Positions 27,687 to 36,386 of a stretch of DNA of 64,000 bases are shown one piece after another. The notes under the pieces were generated by a model. It had not been told where the DNA came from. It saw only the letters and a program-made list of their open reading frames with translations, and did not search any database. The position numbers and the translations under genes were made by a program. Every line of letters starts with the position of its first letter. Position 1 is the stretch's first letter. The stretch spans positions 1-64,000 of the forward strand of contig CALVEZ010000018.1 of assembly GCA_944326695.1 (NCBI GenBank), in the 5' to 3' direction. This DNA is from Candidatus Bilophila faecipullorum. GTDB taxonomy: Bacteria > Desulfobacterota > Desulfovibrionia > Desulfovibrionales > Desulfovibrionaceae.

Positions 27687-29131
27687 TGAACATCGCACGC
27701 CTTTTTCTCCCGCTCCTGCTGCTCGGCCTCGGCGCCTGCGCCACGTACCCTACGGAGGCCCTCAAAGCCGATCTGCTCCCCGCCCAAACCGTGGCCGCCC
27801 GCTACAGCCTCAATACCTCGTGGTGGACGGGCTACAACGACGCCGACCTCGACCGCCTCGTCGAAACGGCGCTGGCGCGCAACGTCAACCTCGCCCGCAG
27901 CGCCATCGCCGTAAACCGGGCGCTCTATCAGGCGCGCCTGCTCTCCGCCGATCTGGTGCCGACCTTCTCCGCCGACGCCTCGGCGCAGGCGTCCCACAAC
28001 CTCGACAACGGCAACGCGGCCCGTTCCTACCAGAGCGAATTCGGGGTCAGCTACGAAGTCGACCTCTGGCAGCGGCTGCGCAACGCGGCCAACGCCCAGG
28101 AATGGGAATATCAGGCCACCATCGAGGATCGGGAAGCCGCCCGCCTCGCCCTTGTCAACAGCGTGGCCGACGCCTATTTCGATCTCAAATACCTCAATGA
28201 GGCCCTCGGCGTCATGGCCTCAAGCGTGCGGCGTTACGAGGAACTGCTGAGCCTTATCCAGACGAAGTACGATTTCGGCAAGGTCGCCTCGGTGGAGCCC
28301 CTGCAAGCCGAGCAGTCCCTCCTTTCCGCCCGCAACAGCCTCCTTGATCTGCAGGATCGCCGCAATCTCACGGAACAAACCCTGCGCGATCTGCTCAACG
28401 CCCGGCCCGGCGAGAACCCGGCCATCGGCAAGGCCGATCTCCTGAGCTATCCCACGCTTCCCGTGGACCTCGACGTCCCGGTGGCGGCCCTTGCCGCACG
28501 CCCCGACATCCGGGCCTCGGAAGCGCGGTTGCAAAGCGCCTTCAAAACGCTGCAATCCGATGAGGCGAGCTGGTATCCCACCGTAACCGTCGGCTCGACC
28601 ATCAGCACCTCGTCCTCCCGCTCGGACAAGCTTCTCGACTTTCCCTTGCTCTCGGGCCTCGTCCGGCTTACCTTCCCCTTCCTGCAATGGAACACGGTAC
28701 GCTGGAACATCAAGATTTCGGAAGCGGACTTCGAGACGGCCAAGCTCGACTTTACGGAAACCGTGACCGCCGCCCTGAACGAGGTGGCCGCCGCCTACTT
28801 CAGCTACGGCAATGCCCAACGCATTCTGGAAAACACCCTTGCCAAGCATGAAAAAGACGTGCGGATCGCGGACTATTACAAAATCCGCTACGATCTCGGC
28901 GCGACCGAGCTCAAGGATTATCTCGACGCCCTGAACACGGCGGACAATTCCATGCTCTCCGCCCTCGAAGCCAAGTACCTGACCATCCGTTACGAAAACC
29001 AGATTTACAAGGCGATGGGTGGCCGTTACGAGCGCCGCCCGGCCACACCAGCACAGCGTCAAACCGGGGCTCTCCCCGCCAGCGAGGTACCCTATGCTCA
29101 ACGTGAAGGAAATCAGCACGAAACCCTTTGA
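27683..29131 (+). CDS. TolC/NodT-family outer-membrane efflux lipoprotein
   Basis: About 482 residues. The signal peptide ends in lipobox LGAC, so the protein is a lipoprotein. Two outer-membrane-efflux repeats follow (helical hairpins around 60-240 and 265-450), including QTKYDFGKVASVEPLQAEQS and YDLGATELKDYLDALN. Two adjacent ATGs (27683 and 27686) overlap the macB stop; the second gives TGATG, and AGGG precedes both. It forms the outer channel of the MacAB-type pump. Its final 38 bases overlap the next small gene. Confidence 0.9.
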   Translation: MMNIARLFLPLLLLGLGACATYPTEALKADLLPAQTVAARYSLNTSWWTGYNDADLDRLVETALARNVNLARSAIAVNRALYQARLLSADLVPTFSADASAQASHNLDNGNAARSYQSEFGVSYEVDLWQRLRNAANAQEWEYQATIEDREAARLALVNSVADAYFDLKYLNEALGVMASSVRRYEELLSLIQTKYDFGKVASVEPLQAEQSLLSARNSLLDLQDRRNLTEQTLRDLLNARPGENPAIGKADLLSYPTLPVDLDVPVAALAARPDIRASEARLQSAFKTLQSDEASWYPTVTVGSTISTSSSRSDKLLDFPLLSGLVRLTFPFLQWNTVRWNIKISEADFETAKLDFTETVTAALNEVAAAYFSYGNAQRILENTLAKHEKDVRIADYYKIRYDLGATELKDYLDALNTADNSMLSALEAKYLTIRYENQIYKAMGGRYERRPATPAQRQTGALPASEVPYAQREGNQHETL

Positions 29132-29342
29132 AGACGCCGAACAGGTCTTCGAGACGGATCACCCGGAACTGCGCTATGCCGTCGTTTCCCAGCGCGCCGT
29201 GGGCTTTTACGAATCCGTGGACGACTACGACGACAACGCCGCCCTGTGGGTGGCATGGTTCGAGGGCGACAAGCCCGCCGATCTCGTCGCCTTCATCCGC
29301 GATGAAGTGGCCCGCGCCGAGGAAGCGGTGGGAGAACAATAA
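29094..29342 (+). CDS. Small acidic protein, unknown function
   Basis: 82 residues, strongly acidic (MLNVKEISTKPFEDAEQVFE to AEEAVGEQ), with a probable beta-rich middle (LRYAVVSQRAVGFYE) and no signal or membrane segment. The ATG overlaps the end of the efflux-channel gene by 38 bases and has GAGG seven bases ahead. It is the last gene of the sigma-efflux operon. No family is recognised; a cytoplasmic accessory role is only a guess. Confidence 0.55.
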   Translation: MLNVKEISTKPFEDAEQVFETDHPELRYAVVSQRAVGFYESVDDYDDNAALWVAWFEGDKPADLVAFIRDEVARAEEAVGEQ

Positions 29343-29344
29343 GA

Positions 29345-29434
29345 TTGGGGAAGGGGAGGGGGAAACTTTCTGGAGAAAGTTTCCCCCTCCCCTTCCCCAA
29401 ACCCCATCCCCTCCCTCTTCAAAGACTTTTGACC
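29345..29434. repeat. Hairpin repeat, copy A (27-bp perfect stem)
   Basis: 29345-29371 and 29374-29400 are perfect inverted repeats with a 2-base loop (GG). They are followed by a CCCCATCCCCTCCCTCTTC tract ending in AAAGACTTTTGACC. The same structure, in reverse, occurs at 29648-29722 and a relative at 36387. It can terminate transcription of the upstream operon, but the conserved flank indicates a dispersed repeat family. Confidence 0.85.
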
Positions 29435-29471
29435 TTATCGAATCCCTCTTGGAAAGCTTGTCTGAACGCGT

Positions 29472-29504
<33 letters not shown>

Positions 29505-29647
29505 CGTATTTTCACGCTTGCTTTGGAATGTTGGCCGGAAAATCGCAAGGGCGTTCCCGCCTCTCCCCTGGACGAGCGCACGGCCTCATCGACCATCATG
29601 TCACGGCTTCCTCCGCCCGCCGGGACTCCCTCCGCGTCCCCTCCCCA

Positions 29648-29722
29648 TCAGGTGAAAGTCTTTGAAGGGTGAGGGGGTTCGGGGGAGAGGGGGACTTTCT
29701 CCAGAAAGTCCCCCTCTCCCCC
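29648..29722. repeat. Hairpin repeat, copy B (20-bp perfect stem), inverted to copy A
   Basis: 29681-29700 pairs perfectly with 29703-29722 around loop CC. Its left flank (CAGGTGAAAGTCTTTGAAGG) is the reverse complement of copy A's right flank. The two copies therefore form a roughly 380-bp inverted pair around the GA tract. No gene lies in 29343-29745. Confidence 0.82.
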
Positions 29723-29745
29723 GCGCTATCTCTCCCCCGTCCCCT

Positions 29746-30099
29746 TCATTCCCCGCACGCCTCCACCCCACACTCGGGCGGGACGGGCACGGCTTTCCAT
29801 TTGCCGTCCATCGCCTCAGGCGGAAAAGGGATGCCGCTTCCCGTATAATACGCCTCAAACCCAGCCTCCGAAGGCTGGACTTCGACAATGACATAGCTGT
29901 CCTCGTCGGCGTCCGCGAAATAGTAATACCCCGCCCGTCCGGGAAACGTCTCGCTCCACCCACTGGCGGGGGTGAAGATGGCCGTGTGGGCGCGGGCCAC
30001 GCGCCGGGCCCGCTCGGCCATCCGTGAGGCCAGAGCGTCGGCGTCCAGGGGCCTGATCCGCGCCCGCTCCGCATTGAACACAAATCCGTCGTCGTTCAC
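29746..30099 (-). CDS. Conserved-looking small soluble protein, unknown function
   Basis: 117 residues from a GTG start with GGGAGAGAAAAC upstream. Composition is globular: an Arg-rich helix (ALASRMAERARRVARAH) followed by probable beta strands (GYYYFADADEDSYVIVEV). No signal, membrane segment or known motif is seen. It is monocistronic and divergent from the effector-like gene at 30320. Possibly a small sensor or immunity-type protein; no function is assigned. Confidence 0.55.
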   Translation of the reverse strand: MNDDGFVFNAERARIRPLDADALASRMAERARRVARAHTAIFTPASGWSETFPGRAGYYYFADADEDSYVIVEVQPSEAGFEAYYTGSGIPFPPEAMDGKWKAVPVPPECGVEACGE

Positions 30100-30319
30100 G
30101 TTTTCTCTCCCCCTCGTTGCCCAAAAGCCGCGCGGACCTTCCGCATGCGTTATTTACAACCGCAATTTTGTGCGGCATTATTTTTCCCGTCGGCCTCTGC
30201 GGACGCTGCCCGCAACGCCGGCTCTTCCTTGGCATCTAACTTGCATATATTTTCATCAAAAAGCAAGTGACCGCCAACGTTCTTGGCACTTCATCCCGTC
30301 TTTCACCAAGGAGACCGAT

Positions 30320-31843
30320 ATGCCGCCGCATGGAGTTCAAAACAGTCCTCTGCACGCCCCTTTGCTCAACCAAAACGTCGAGGGCGGAAACGCCGCCCCC
30401 GCAGCCCCCGCAGCCCTCGGACACGCCAGCGCCGCGCGTACCGCGGGCCGGGTCGTCGCCTGCATTCTGACGTTCGGCATTTCCGAAGGCATCAGGGCCA
30501 TCGTCCATCACTGCCGGGCGGCCGGAGCTCACGAGGCTCCCGCACCGCAGGCGGCCCCGGCCCTCGCGCAGCCCCACGCCGAACCGCAGACCGATTTCGA
30601 CAACGGGCGTCTGGCCGACTCGCTGCGCACCCTCGATCCCCAGTCCGAACACGGACAGGCGATCCGCGAAGGTCTGGACGCCGTGCGCGACGCCTTCCCT
30701 GGCATGCTCCCGGAAGGCGATACGTTGCTGGCACTGGGACAGGCCGCAGGCAACCGTTCGATTGAATATGAGCTGAAGGGCGCGGTTCGGAAATCTGACG
30801 AAGAGGTCACGCCCCAAGTCCTTTCCCGGCTCACTCAGGAGACGGCGAGGTCGAAAGCCGCCTACGCCGCGCTCACGGCGGAAATCAGGAGCTTTGCCCA
30901 GAGCAACGGGCTGGCGATAGCCGAAGATCGGCTGGGCTGGATTGCCTCCGCGCTCAGGACGCGCCATCCCGAGGAGATGGGGAACCTTTCCCGTTTCGAA
31001 AACATCACCGATCTGCGCGCCGCCCTGGAGCCCCTGCGAGATGAACTGCTGGTGCTGGCCCGCCGCGAAAGCGACTGTGCGGAGGCTCTGGCCGAGGCGC
31101 GGGACGACGTATTCCGAAGCGTGGCCCGGGCCACCGGCCTCCCGGAAGACCAGGTCCGCAACACCCTGAACATGACGAGCATCGACGACACCCTTACCTA
31201 TATCCGAAAGGACATGCTCGACGAGGCCAACGCCGCCCCCGATCCCGCCGTCTCGCAGGCAGAGTTTCGGGCCGCCTTTTCGGACAGGGCCAGCCGCTTC
31301 GCGGCGCAAAAAAACGCGCTCTACGCGTCCATCGACGGCCTCGCCCTTTCTCCCGAGCTCAAGGCGGACTGGAAACGGGAAGTTCTCGGCAACATAACGT
31401 TGAAGTCGGATTTCTTCCTCCAGAAGTGCGACGCGGTAGCCGGGCGCATGGACGCGCCCTCCCTGCTGCGCGCCTTGCGGGAACCCAGCGTCACGGAACA
31501 GGAAATTCTGGGCCTTCTGAAGTCCCTCTACGCCCAGCTCGACACCTACTCCCATGAGGCGTTCACACCGCAGGAATTCGACCGCGTCGGCAGCGACGAG
31601 CTGAGCTGCATGTCCACCTATGCGCTCCAGGCGTTTCTGGACAAGAACCCCGAGGTGGTGGCAGAACTGCGTTCTGATCCGGCCCGTCTCACCAGCCTCC
31701 AAGAGGCCGCCCAGAACGACGCCAATCATACGAACCATCTGCTCATACACGACTTCGACAGCCCAATCCGCCGCATGGAACACGGCTTCTCGTCCGGCGC
31801 CATGATGCTGCTTCGAGCCATCACCCCCTCAGAAGAAGACTAA
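30320..31843 (+). CDS. Candidate type III secretion effector (unknown fold)
   Basis: 507 residues. A Ser/Asn/Pro/Ala-rich, disordered-looking N-terminus (about 1-35), with no Sec signal, is followed by AGRVVACILTFGISEGIRAI (about 42-61). A long mostly helical body includes DITDLR-like repeats, SVARATGLPEDQVRNTLNM and a His/Asp-rich tail (NDANHTNHLLIHDFDSPIRR). AAGGAG precedes the ATG by six bases. A CesT-type secretion chaperone gene follows 12 bases later, the classic effector-chaperone arrangement. No catalytic domain is recognised. The effector role is an inference from context, and the secretion apparatus is not in this window. Confidence 0.68.
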   Translation: MPPHGVQNSPLHAPLLNQNVEGGNAAPAAPAALGHASAARTAGRVVACILTFGISEGIRAIVHHCRAAGAHEAPAPQAAPALAQPHAEPQTDFDNGRLADSLRTLDPQSEHGQAIREGLDAVRDAFPGMLPEGDTLLALGQAAGNRSIEYELKGAVRKSDEEVTPQVLSRLTQETARSKAAYAALTAEIRSFAQSNGLAIAEDRLGWIASALRTRHPEEMGNLSRFENITDLRAALEPLRDELLVLARRESDCAEALAEARDDVFRSVARATGLPEDQVRNTLNMTSIDDTLTYIRKDMLDEANAAPDPAVSQAEFRAAFSDRASRFAAQKNALYASIDGLALSPELKADWKREVLGNITLKSDFFLQKCDAVAGRMDAPSLLRALREPSVTEQEILGLLKSLYAQLDTYSHEAFTPQEFDRVGSDELSCMSTYALQAFLDKNPEVVAELRSDPARLTSLQEAAQNDANHTNHLLIHDFDSPIRRMEHGFSSGAMMLLRAITPSEED

Positions 31844-31855
31844 AGGAGACTCTCC

Positions 31856-32299
31856 ATGACCGCACAAGAACTTTTGCAGGAACTCGGCAACGTCCTCGGC
31901 ATCAAACCCCAATGCGGAGAGGCGGGGACCTGCCGCATCTTTTTCGACGACGACGCCGTGGACTTTGAAGCCGTGGACGAGACCTTTTTCCTCATCGCGG
32001 AAGTAGGTTCCGTCCCGGCGGGGAACCGGGAAGCCGTCTACGCCCGTCTGCTGACCGCCAACCTTTTTGGCGCTCAGACCGGCGGGGCCACGCTTGGGCT
32101 GAATGAGGACAAGGGAATCGTCGTCCTGCACCGCGCCCTGCCCCTGCCCTCCGACTACGCGCCCTTTGAAGTGGCGCTGGAACGTTTCGTCAAGAGCCTG
32201 CGCTACTGGAAGGAATGGTTCGCCCTCGCCGCTTCCGCGCCCGCCGCGCCCTCGAATGAAGGCGCGTTCGTGCCGGGGCAGGGCATGATGCGGGTGTAA
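31856..32299 (+). CDS. CesT-family type III secretion chaperone
   Basis: 147 residues, small and acidic. The central signature LLTANLFGAQTGGATLGLNE and the following IVVLHRALPLPSDYAPFEVA are typical of Tir/CesT-type class I chaperones, which dimerise and bind the N-terminal region of one cognate effector. AAGGAG precedes the ATG by seven bases. The gene is immediately downstream of the 507-residue protein, which is the likely client. The Ala/Pro-rich C-terminal tail (after about 125) is probably flexible. Confidence 0.85.
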   Translation: MTAQELLQELGNVLGIKPQCGEAGTCRIFFDDDAVDFEAVDETFFLIAEVGSVPAGNREAVYARLLTANLFGAQTGGATLGLNEDKGIVVLHRALPLPSDYAPFEVALERFVKSLRYWKEWFALAASAPAAPSNEGAFVPGQGMMRV

Positions 32300-32335
32300 G
32301 GCATCGACGTCACAAAAAAGTCACGTACGAAGAGC

Positions 32336-32364
32336 TTGACAGCCCTCCGGGTTCGCTGTAGCTT
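32336..32364 (+). promoter_or_regulatory. Promoter of the trp operon
   Basis: A perfect TTGACA (32336-32341), a 17-base spacer and TAGCTT (32359-32364), about 45 bases before the leader-peptide ATG. A TrpR-type CTAG operator is not evident. Confidence 0.75.
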
Positions 32365-32409
32365 CCTTTTTACGTATTCTTTTTCACAATATTTCGTAAG
32401 GACCGGATC

Positions 32410-32496
32410 ATGCTCAACGCTTTCTCCCTCACCTTTTCCGCTTATCGCTGGTGGTGGCGCGTCGTCGACGTGAAGGGAGGAGTGCGGCCTGCATAA
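32410..32496 (+). CDS. trpL: trp leader peptide
   Basis: 28 residues beginning MLNAFSLTFSAYRWWW and ending in GGVRPA. It has three consecutive Trp codons (32449-32457), with TAAGGA seven bases before the ATG. Stalling at these codons when tryptophanyl-tRNA is scarce would free the GGGAGGA segment at 32475-32481 to pair with TCCTCCC at 32535-32541. That breaks the attenuator stem and lets transcription enter trpE. Confidence 0.92.
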   Translation: MLNAFSLTFSAYRWWWRVVDVKGGVRPA

Positions 32497-32527
32497 GGCC
32501 CGATCCGGTTGCCGCAGTGTATGCGCA

Positions 32528-32561
32528 AGCGCCGTCCTCCCCGAGGACGGCGCTTTTTTTT
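32528..32561 (+). terminator. trp attenuator
   Basis: A 12-bp perfect stem (AGCGCCGTCCTC and its complement) with a 3-base loop and a run of eight T's. It lies 31 bases after the leader-peptide stop and 28 bases before trpE. Its left arm overlaps the antiterminator-pairing segment TCCTCCC. Confidence 0.93.
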
Positions 32562-32588
32562 GTTCTTTCAAACAGAAGGATTACCGAC

Positions 32589-34031
32589 ATGACAGCTTCC
32601 AAAACGTCCACCGCCCCCCATGTCACCCTGCGCCAGAGCGCGCGGTGGCTCCCGGCGGATACGGACACTCCCATCAGCCTGTTCCTTGGCATGTGCCGCG
32701 ATCATCATGGCATCCTGCTGGAAAGCGCGGAGGTCGACGGACGGTGGGGACGCTACAGCATTCTGGCGTGCGACTTTCTGCTTCAGGCCGCCTGCCGGGA
32801 CGGGCGGCTTGCCCTCTCCCTCGACGACGAACGGCTGATGCCCTTCAGGGTGCTGGAAGGGCTTCCCTTCATGGACGGCCTGCGCGCGCTCATGCACGGA
32901 CTGCACCTCGAAAAGCCGGAAGGCGCCGATCTGCCGCCGATCACCCGGGCGCTCTACGGCTATTTCGGCTACGGCGTGGCCAGCTTCTTCAACAAAAAGC
33001 TGGAAAGCTGCCTCCCCAAGGAAAACGCCGACGCGAGCCTCGTCCTGCCCGGCACGGTGCTGGTCTTCGACCATCTCTACAACCGCCTGTGCCAGATCAG
33101 CGTGGGCGAACACCGCGAGGTGGGCGGGGCGCGTACCGGCGAACGCGCGGAGGCGCTTCCGGCCATCCGGGAAGAGGACGTGCTCGCCCGGCCCGGACGG
33201 GAAGGCTATATGGCCGCCGTTACGAAAATCAAGCGGATGCTGCGCGAGGGCGAGGCCATTCAGGTGGTGCCTTCCTGCCGCTTCAGCGTGCCTTTCAAGG
33301 GCGACGCCTTTACCCTCTACCGCCGGATGCGGCGCTGCAACGCCTCGCCCTACATGTTTTTCATGGACCTGCCGGACATCACCCTCTTCGGCTCCTCCCC
33401 GGAAGTGATGGTCCGCTGCACGGAAGGCAAGCTCCAGCTTTCCCCCATCGCCGGGACGCGCAAGCGCGGGGCCGACGATTTGGAGGACGCCCGCCTCGCC
33501 GCCGAATTGCGGGAAGACCCCAAGGAACGGGCCGAACACGTCATGCTGGTGGACCTCGGCCGCAACGATCTGGGCCGCATCGCCCGTCCGGGCACGGTCA
33601 ACGTCGAACGGCTCATGGAAGTGGAACGCTTCTCCCACGTCATGCACCTGACCTCGCGCATCACCGCCCGGCTCAGGCCGGAACTGGACGCTCTCGACGT
33701 TCTGGCCGCCACCTTCCCGGCGGGCACGGTCAGCGGCGCGCCCAAGGTCCGGGCCATGGAAATCATCGCGGAAACGGAAAACCTGCCGCGCGGCCCCTAT
33801 GCGGGCTGCATCGGCTGGCTCGGCCTTGACGACGAAAGCGTCAGCCTCGACACGGGCATCACCATCCGCAGCATGTGGGTGAAGGACGGACAGCTTCACT
33901 GGCAGGCCGGGGGCGGCATCGTCTTCGATTCCGACCCCGAGGCCGAATGGAATGAAGTATACAACAAATCCGCCATCATGCGTACCGTTCTCAACACGAC
34001 CGGAGAAGACCATGTTCCTGCTCATCGATAA
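32589..34031 (+). CDS. trpE: Anthranilate synthase component I
   Basis: 480 residues. It converts chorismate to anthranilate with ammonia from TrpG, the first committed step to tryptophan. The N-terminal Trp-binding element LLES (GILLESAEVDGRWGRYSI) indicates feedback inhibition. The chorismate-binding C-terminal half shows GTRKRGADD, MLVDLGRNDLGRIA and FPAGTVSGAPKVRAMEI. AGAAGGA precedes the ATG. It is the first structural gene behind the attenuator and overlaps trpGD by 20 bases. Confidence 0.96.
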   Translation: MTASKTSTAPHVTLRQSARWLPADTDTPISLFLGMCRDHHGILLESAEVDGRWGRYSILACDFLLQAACRDGRLALSLDDERLMPFRVLEGLPFMDGLRALMHGLHLEKPEGADLPPITRALYGYFGYGVASFFNKKLESCLPKENADASLVLPGTVLVFDHLYNRLCQISVGEHREVGGARTGERAEALPAIREEDVLARPGREGYMAAVTKIKRMLREGEAIQVVPSCRFSVPFKGDAFTLYRRMRRCNASPYMFFMDLPDITLFGSSPEVMVRCTEGKLQLSPIAGTRKRGADDLEDARLAAELREDPKERAEHVMLVDLGRNDLGRIARPGTVNVERLMEVERFSHVMHLTSRITARLRPELDALDVLAATFPAGTVSGAPKVRAMEIIAETENLPRGPYAGCIGWLGLDDESVSLDTGITIRSMWVKDGQLHWQAGGGIVFDSDPEAEWNEVYNKSAIMRTVLNTTGEDHVPAHR

Positions 34032-35604
34032 TTACGATTCGTTCACCTACAATCTCGTTCAGGCTTTCTACGCGCTGGGCCAGGAGCCCGTTGTCGTCAG
34101 GAACGACGATCCCCGGCTCCTTGAAATGGCGCAGGACCCGTCCCTGAACATGGTCTGCATCTCCCCCGGCCCCGGCCATCCCAAGGATGCGGGCTATTGC
34201 ATGGACTTCCTCAAAATCCTCAATCCGCAAATCCCGGTGCTCGGCGTCTGCCTCGGGCATCAGGTGCTCGGCCTCATGGCCGGGGCCGAGGTGGTGGTCG
34301 GGCCCTGCATCATGCACGGCAAGGCGTCGGAAATCGTGCATGACGGCTCCGGGCTCTTCACGGGGCTTCCCAACCCCATGCGCGTGGGCCGCTACCACTC
34401 GCTCGTGGTGCGTTCCGACGTGGACGAGGCGCACGCCAGATTCACGGTGACGGCGCATGGGCCGGAAGGCGAGATCATGGCCCTACGCTACAAGGATCGC
34501 CCGTGGGTCGGCGTGCAGTTCCACCCGGAATCCATCCTCACGCCCGAGGGCCTGCGCCTGCTCGGGAACTTCCCGCAGGCCATCCTGCCCGCGGGCAAGG
34601 ACGCCAACGCCATCGACGCGATCCTCGAAACCCTCGCCAGCGGCAAGGACCTGACGGCGGACATGGCCTCTGCCGGGTTCTCCGCGCTCATGGACGGGAC
34701 CATGACGCCCTCGCAGGCCGGGAGCTTCCTCATGGGCCTGCGCATGAAGGGCGAAAGCCCGCTGGAAATGGCCCACGCCACCCGTGCGGCGCTGGCCCGC
34801 GCCGTGCGCGTCGACGGGATCGAAGGCTCCTACATCGAAGTGGTGGGCACGGGCGGGGACGGCCGTTCCTCCTTCAACTGCTCCACCGGCACCGCCCTCA
34901 CTCTGGCGGGCATGGGCTATCAGGTGGTCAAGCACGGCAACCGGGCGGTTTCCTCCAAGTGCGGCAGCGCGGACGCGCTGGAAGGGCTCGGCGTGAATCT
35001 GGACATCAATCCCACGGACGTGGGGAAAATCCTGCACGATCAGAAGTTCGTCTTCCTCTTCGCGCAGCGTTTCCATCCATGCTTCCGCAACATCGCGCCC
35101 ATCCGCCATGAGCTGGGCATCCGTACCCTCTTCAACCTGCTCGGGCCCCTGATCAACCCGTCCCGGCCCACGCACATCCTGCTCGGTGTGGCCCGGCCCA
35201 ATCTGGTCAGGCTGATGGCCGAAACGCTGGCGCAGTCCTCCATCTACCGGGCGGCGGTGGTCTGCGGCGCGGGCGGCTACGACGAGATAACCCCCATCGG
35301 GCCGAACGAAATGATCATCCTGAACGACGGCGCGCTCCACACCCTGACGCTCGATCCCGCGGACTACGGCATCCCGCCCTGCACGCCGGAGGACCTTGCC
35401 GTGAACAGCCGCGACGAAGCCGTGGCCGTGCTCAAGGAACTGCTGGCCGGACGCGGGCCCGACGCCATGCGCAACATGCTGACGCTCAACGTGGGCATGG
35501 CCATCCATCTGCTGGAAGAAAAGCTCCCCTTGGCCACCTGCATGGCCAAGGCTCGCGAAGCCCTCGCCTCGGGCGCGGGCGGGAAGGTGCTCCATGCTGC
35601 TTGA
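34012..35604 (+). CDS. trpGD: Fused TrpG glutamine amidotransferase and TrpD anthranilate phosphoribosyltransferase
   Basis: 530 residues. Residues 1-190 are a class I amidotransferase (nucleophile Cys in GVCLGHQVLG, His/Glu in VQFHPES) that feeds ammonia to TrpE. Residues about 200-530 are TrpD, with the PRPP-binding GTGGDGRSSFNCSTGTA and KHGNRAVSSKCGSAD, making phosphoribosyl-anthranilate. The fusion recalls the enterobacterial TrpGD. The ATG lies inside the trpE end with GGAG six bases ahead, and the stop overlaps the trpC start by 11 bases, so all three are translationally coupled. Confidence 0.95.
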   Translation: MFLLIDNYDSFTYNLVQAFYALGQEPVVVRNDDPRLLEMAQDPSLNMVCISPGPGHPKDAGYCMDFLKILNPQIPVLGVCLGHQVLGLMAGAEVVVGPCIMHGKASEIVHDGSGLFTGLPNPMRVGRYHSLVVRSDVDEAHARFTVTAHGPEGEIMALRYKDRPWVGVQFHPESILTPEGLRLLGNFPQAILPAGKDANAIDAILETLASGKDLTADMASAGFSALMDGTMTPSQAGSFLMGLRMKGESPLEMAHATRAALARAVRVDGIEGSYIEVVGTGGDGRSSFNCSTGTALTLAGMGYQVVKHGNRAVSSKCGSADALEGLGVNLDINPTDVGKILHDQKFVFLFAQRFHPCFRNIAPIRHELGIRTLFNLLGPLINPSRPTHILLGVARPNLVRLMAETLAQSSIYRAAVVCGAGGYDEITPIGPNEMIILNDGALHTLTLDPADYGIPPCTPEDLAVNSRDEAVAVLKELLAGRGPDAMRNMLTLNVGMAIHLLEEKLPLATCMAKAREALASGAGGKVLHAA

Positions 35605-36379
35605 TCGCTTCAAGGCGGCGAAACAGCCGGAAATTCAGGCCCTGCGTCAGCTCCAGTACATCGGGATGCTTCCCCAGCCGCGCCGTGCGGAACGCCCGTC
35701 CTTCCTCAAGGCCCTCTGCGCGCCGCAAAAGAACCTGCCCCATGTGGTTGCGGAGTACAAGCGCGCCTCGCCCTCGCGCGGGGACATCACGCTCGATCTC
35801 GCGCCGGAAGACGTAGCGGAACAGTACGCCGAAGCAGGAGCCGCCTGCCTCTCCGTGCTGACCGAGGAAAGCTACTTCAAGGGGACGCTCGGCTACCTGA
35901 AGCGCATGGCGGCACCGGGCCTGCCGCTCCTGCGCAAGGATTTCATCTTTGATCCCCTGCAAGTGGAAGCGACGGCGGCGACCACGGCCTCGGCCCTGCT
36001 CCTCATCGTCCGGCTGACGCCCGAGGCGCGCCTTCTGCGGCAACTGCGCGAGCAGGCGGAAAGCCACGGCATCGACGCGGTCGTGGAGATTTTCGACGAG
36101 GCCGATCTCGCTCTGGCCCGTGAATCCGGGGCGCGCATCATTCAGGTTAACGCCCGGGACCTCGACACCCTGCGCGTGGACCGCGCCGCCTGTCTGCGCC
36201 TCGGAGAAAAGCGGCATCAGGCAGGCGACGGCGAAGTCTGGATCGCCGCCAGCGGCATGGCCGCGCCCGAGCATCTCCGGCAGGCCGCCGGGGTCGGCTA
36301 TCAGGCCGTCCTCGTCGGCACCAGCCTCATGGAAGGCGGCAAGCCCGGGGAAGCATTGAAGGGGTTGCTGGGGAAATAA
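35594..36379 (+). CDS. trpC: Indole-3-glycerol phosphate synthase
   Basis: A 261-residue TIM barrel that closes the indole ring (CdRP to indole-glycerol phosphate). Catalytic residues lie in EYKRASPSRG (Lys), LLRKDFIFD (Lys), QVNARDL (Asn) and the phosphate-binding ASGM and LVGTSLM loops. The ATG overlaps the trpD end. It is monofunctional, as trpF is a separate gene about 300 bases on, past the hairpin-rich gap. Confidence 0.95.
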   Translation: MLLDRFKAAKQPEIQALRQLQYIGMLPQPRRAERPSFLKALCAPQKNLPHVVAEYKRASPSRGDITLDLAPEDVAEQYAEAGAACLSVLTEESYFKGTLGYLKRMAAPGLPLLRKDFIFDPLQVEATAATTASALLLIVRLTPEARLLRQLREQAESHGIDAVVEIFDEADLALARESGARIIQVNARDLDTLRVDRAACLRLGEKRHQAGDGEVWIAASGMAAPEHLRQAAGVGYQAVLVGTSLMEGGKPGEALKGLLGK

Positions 36380-36386
36380 AGACGCA

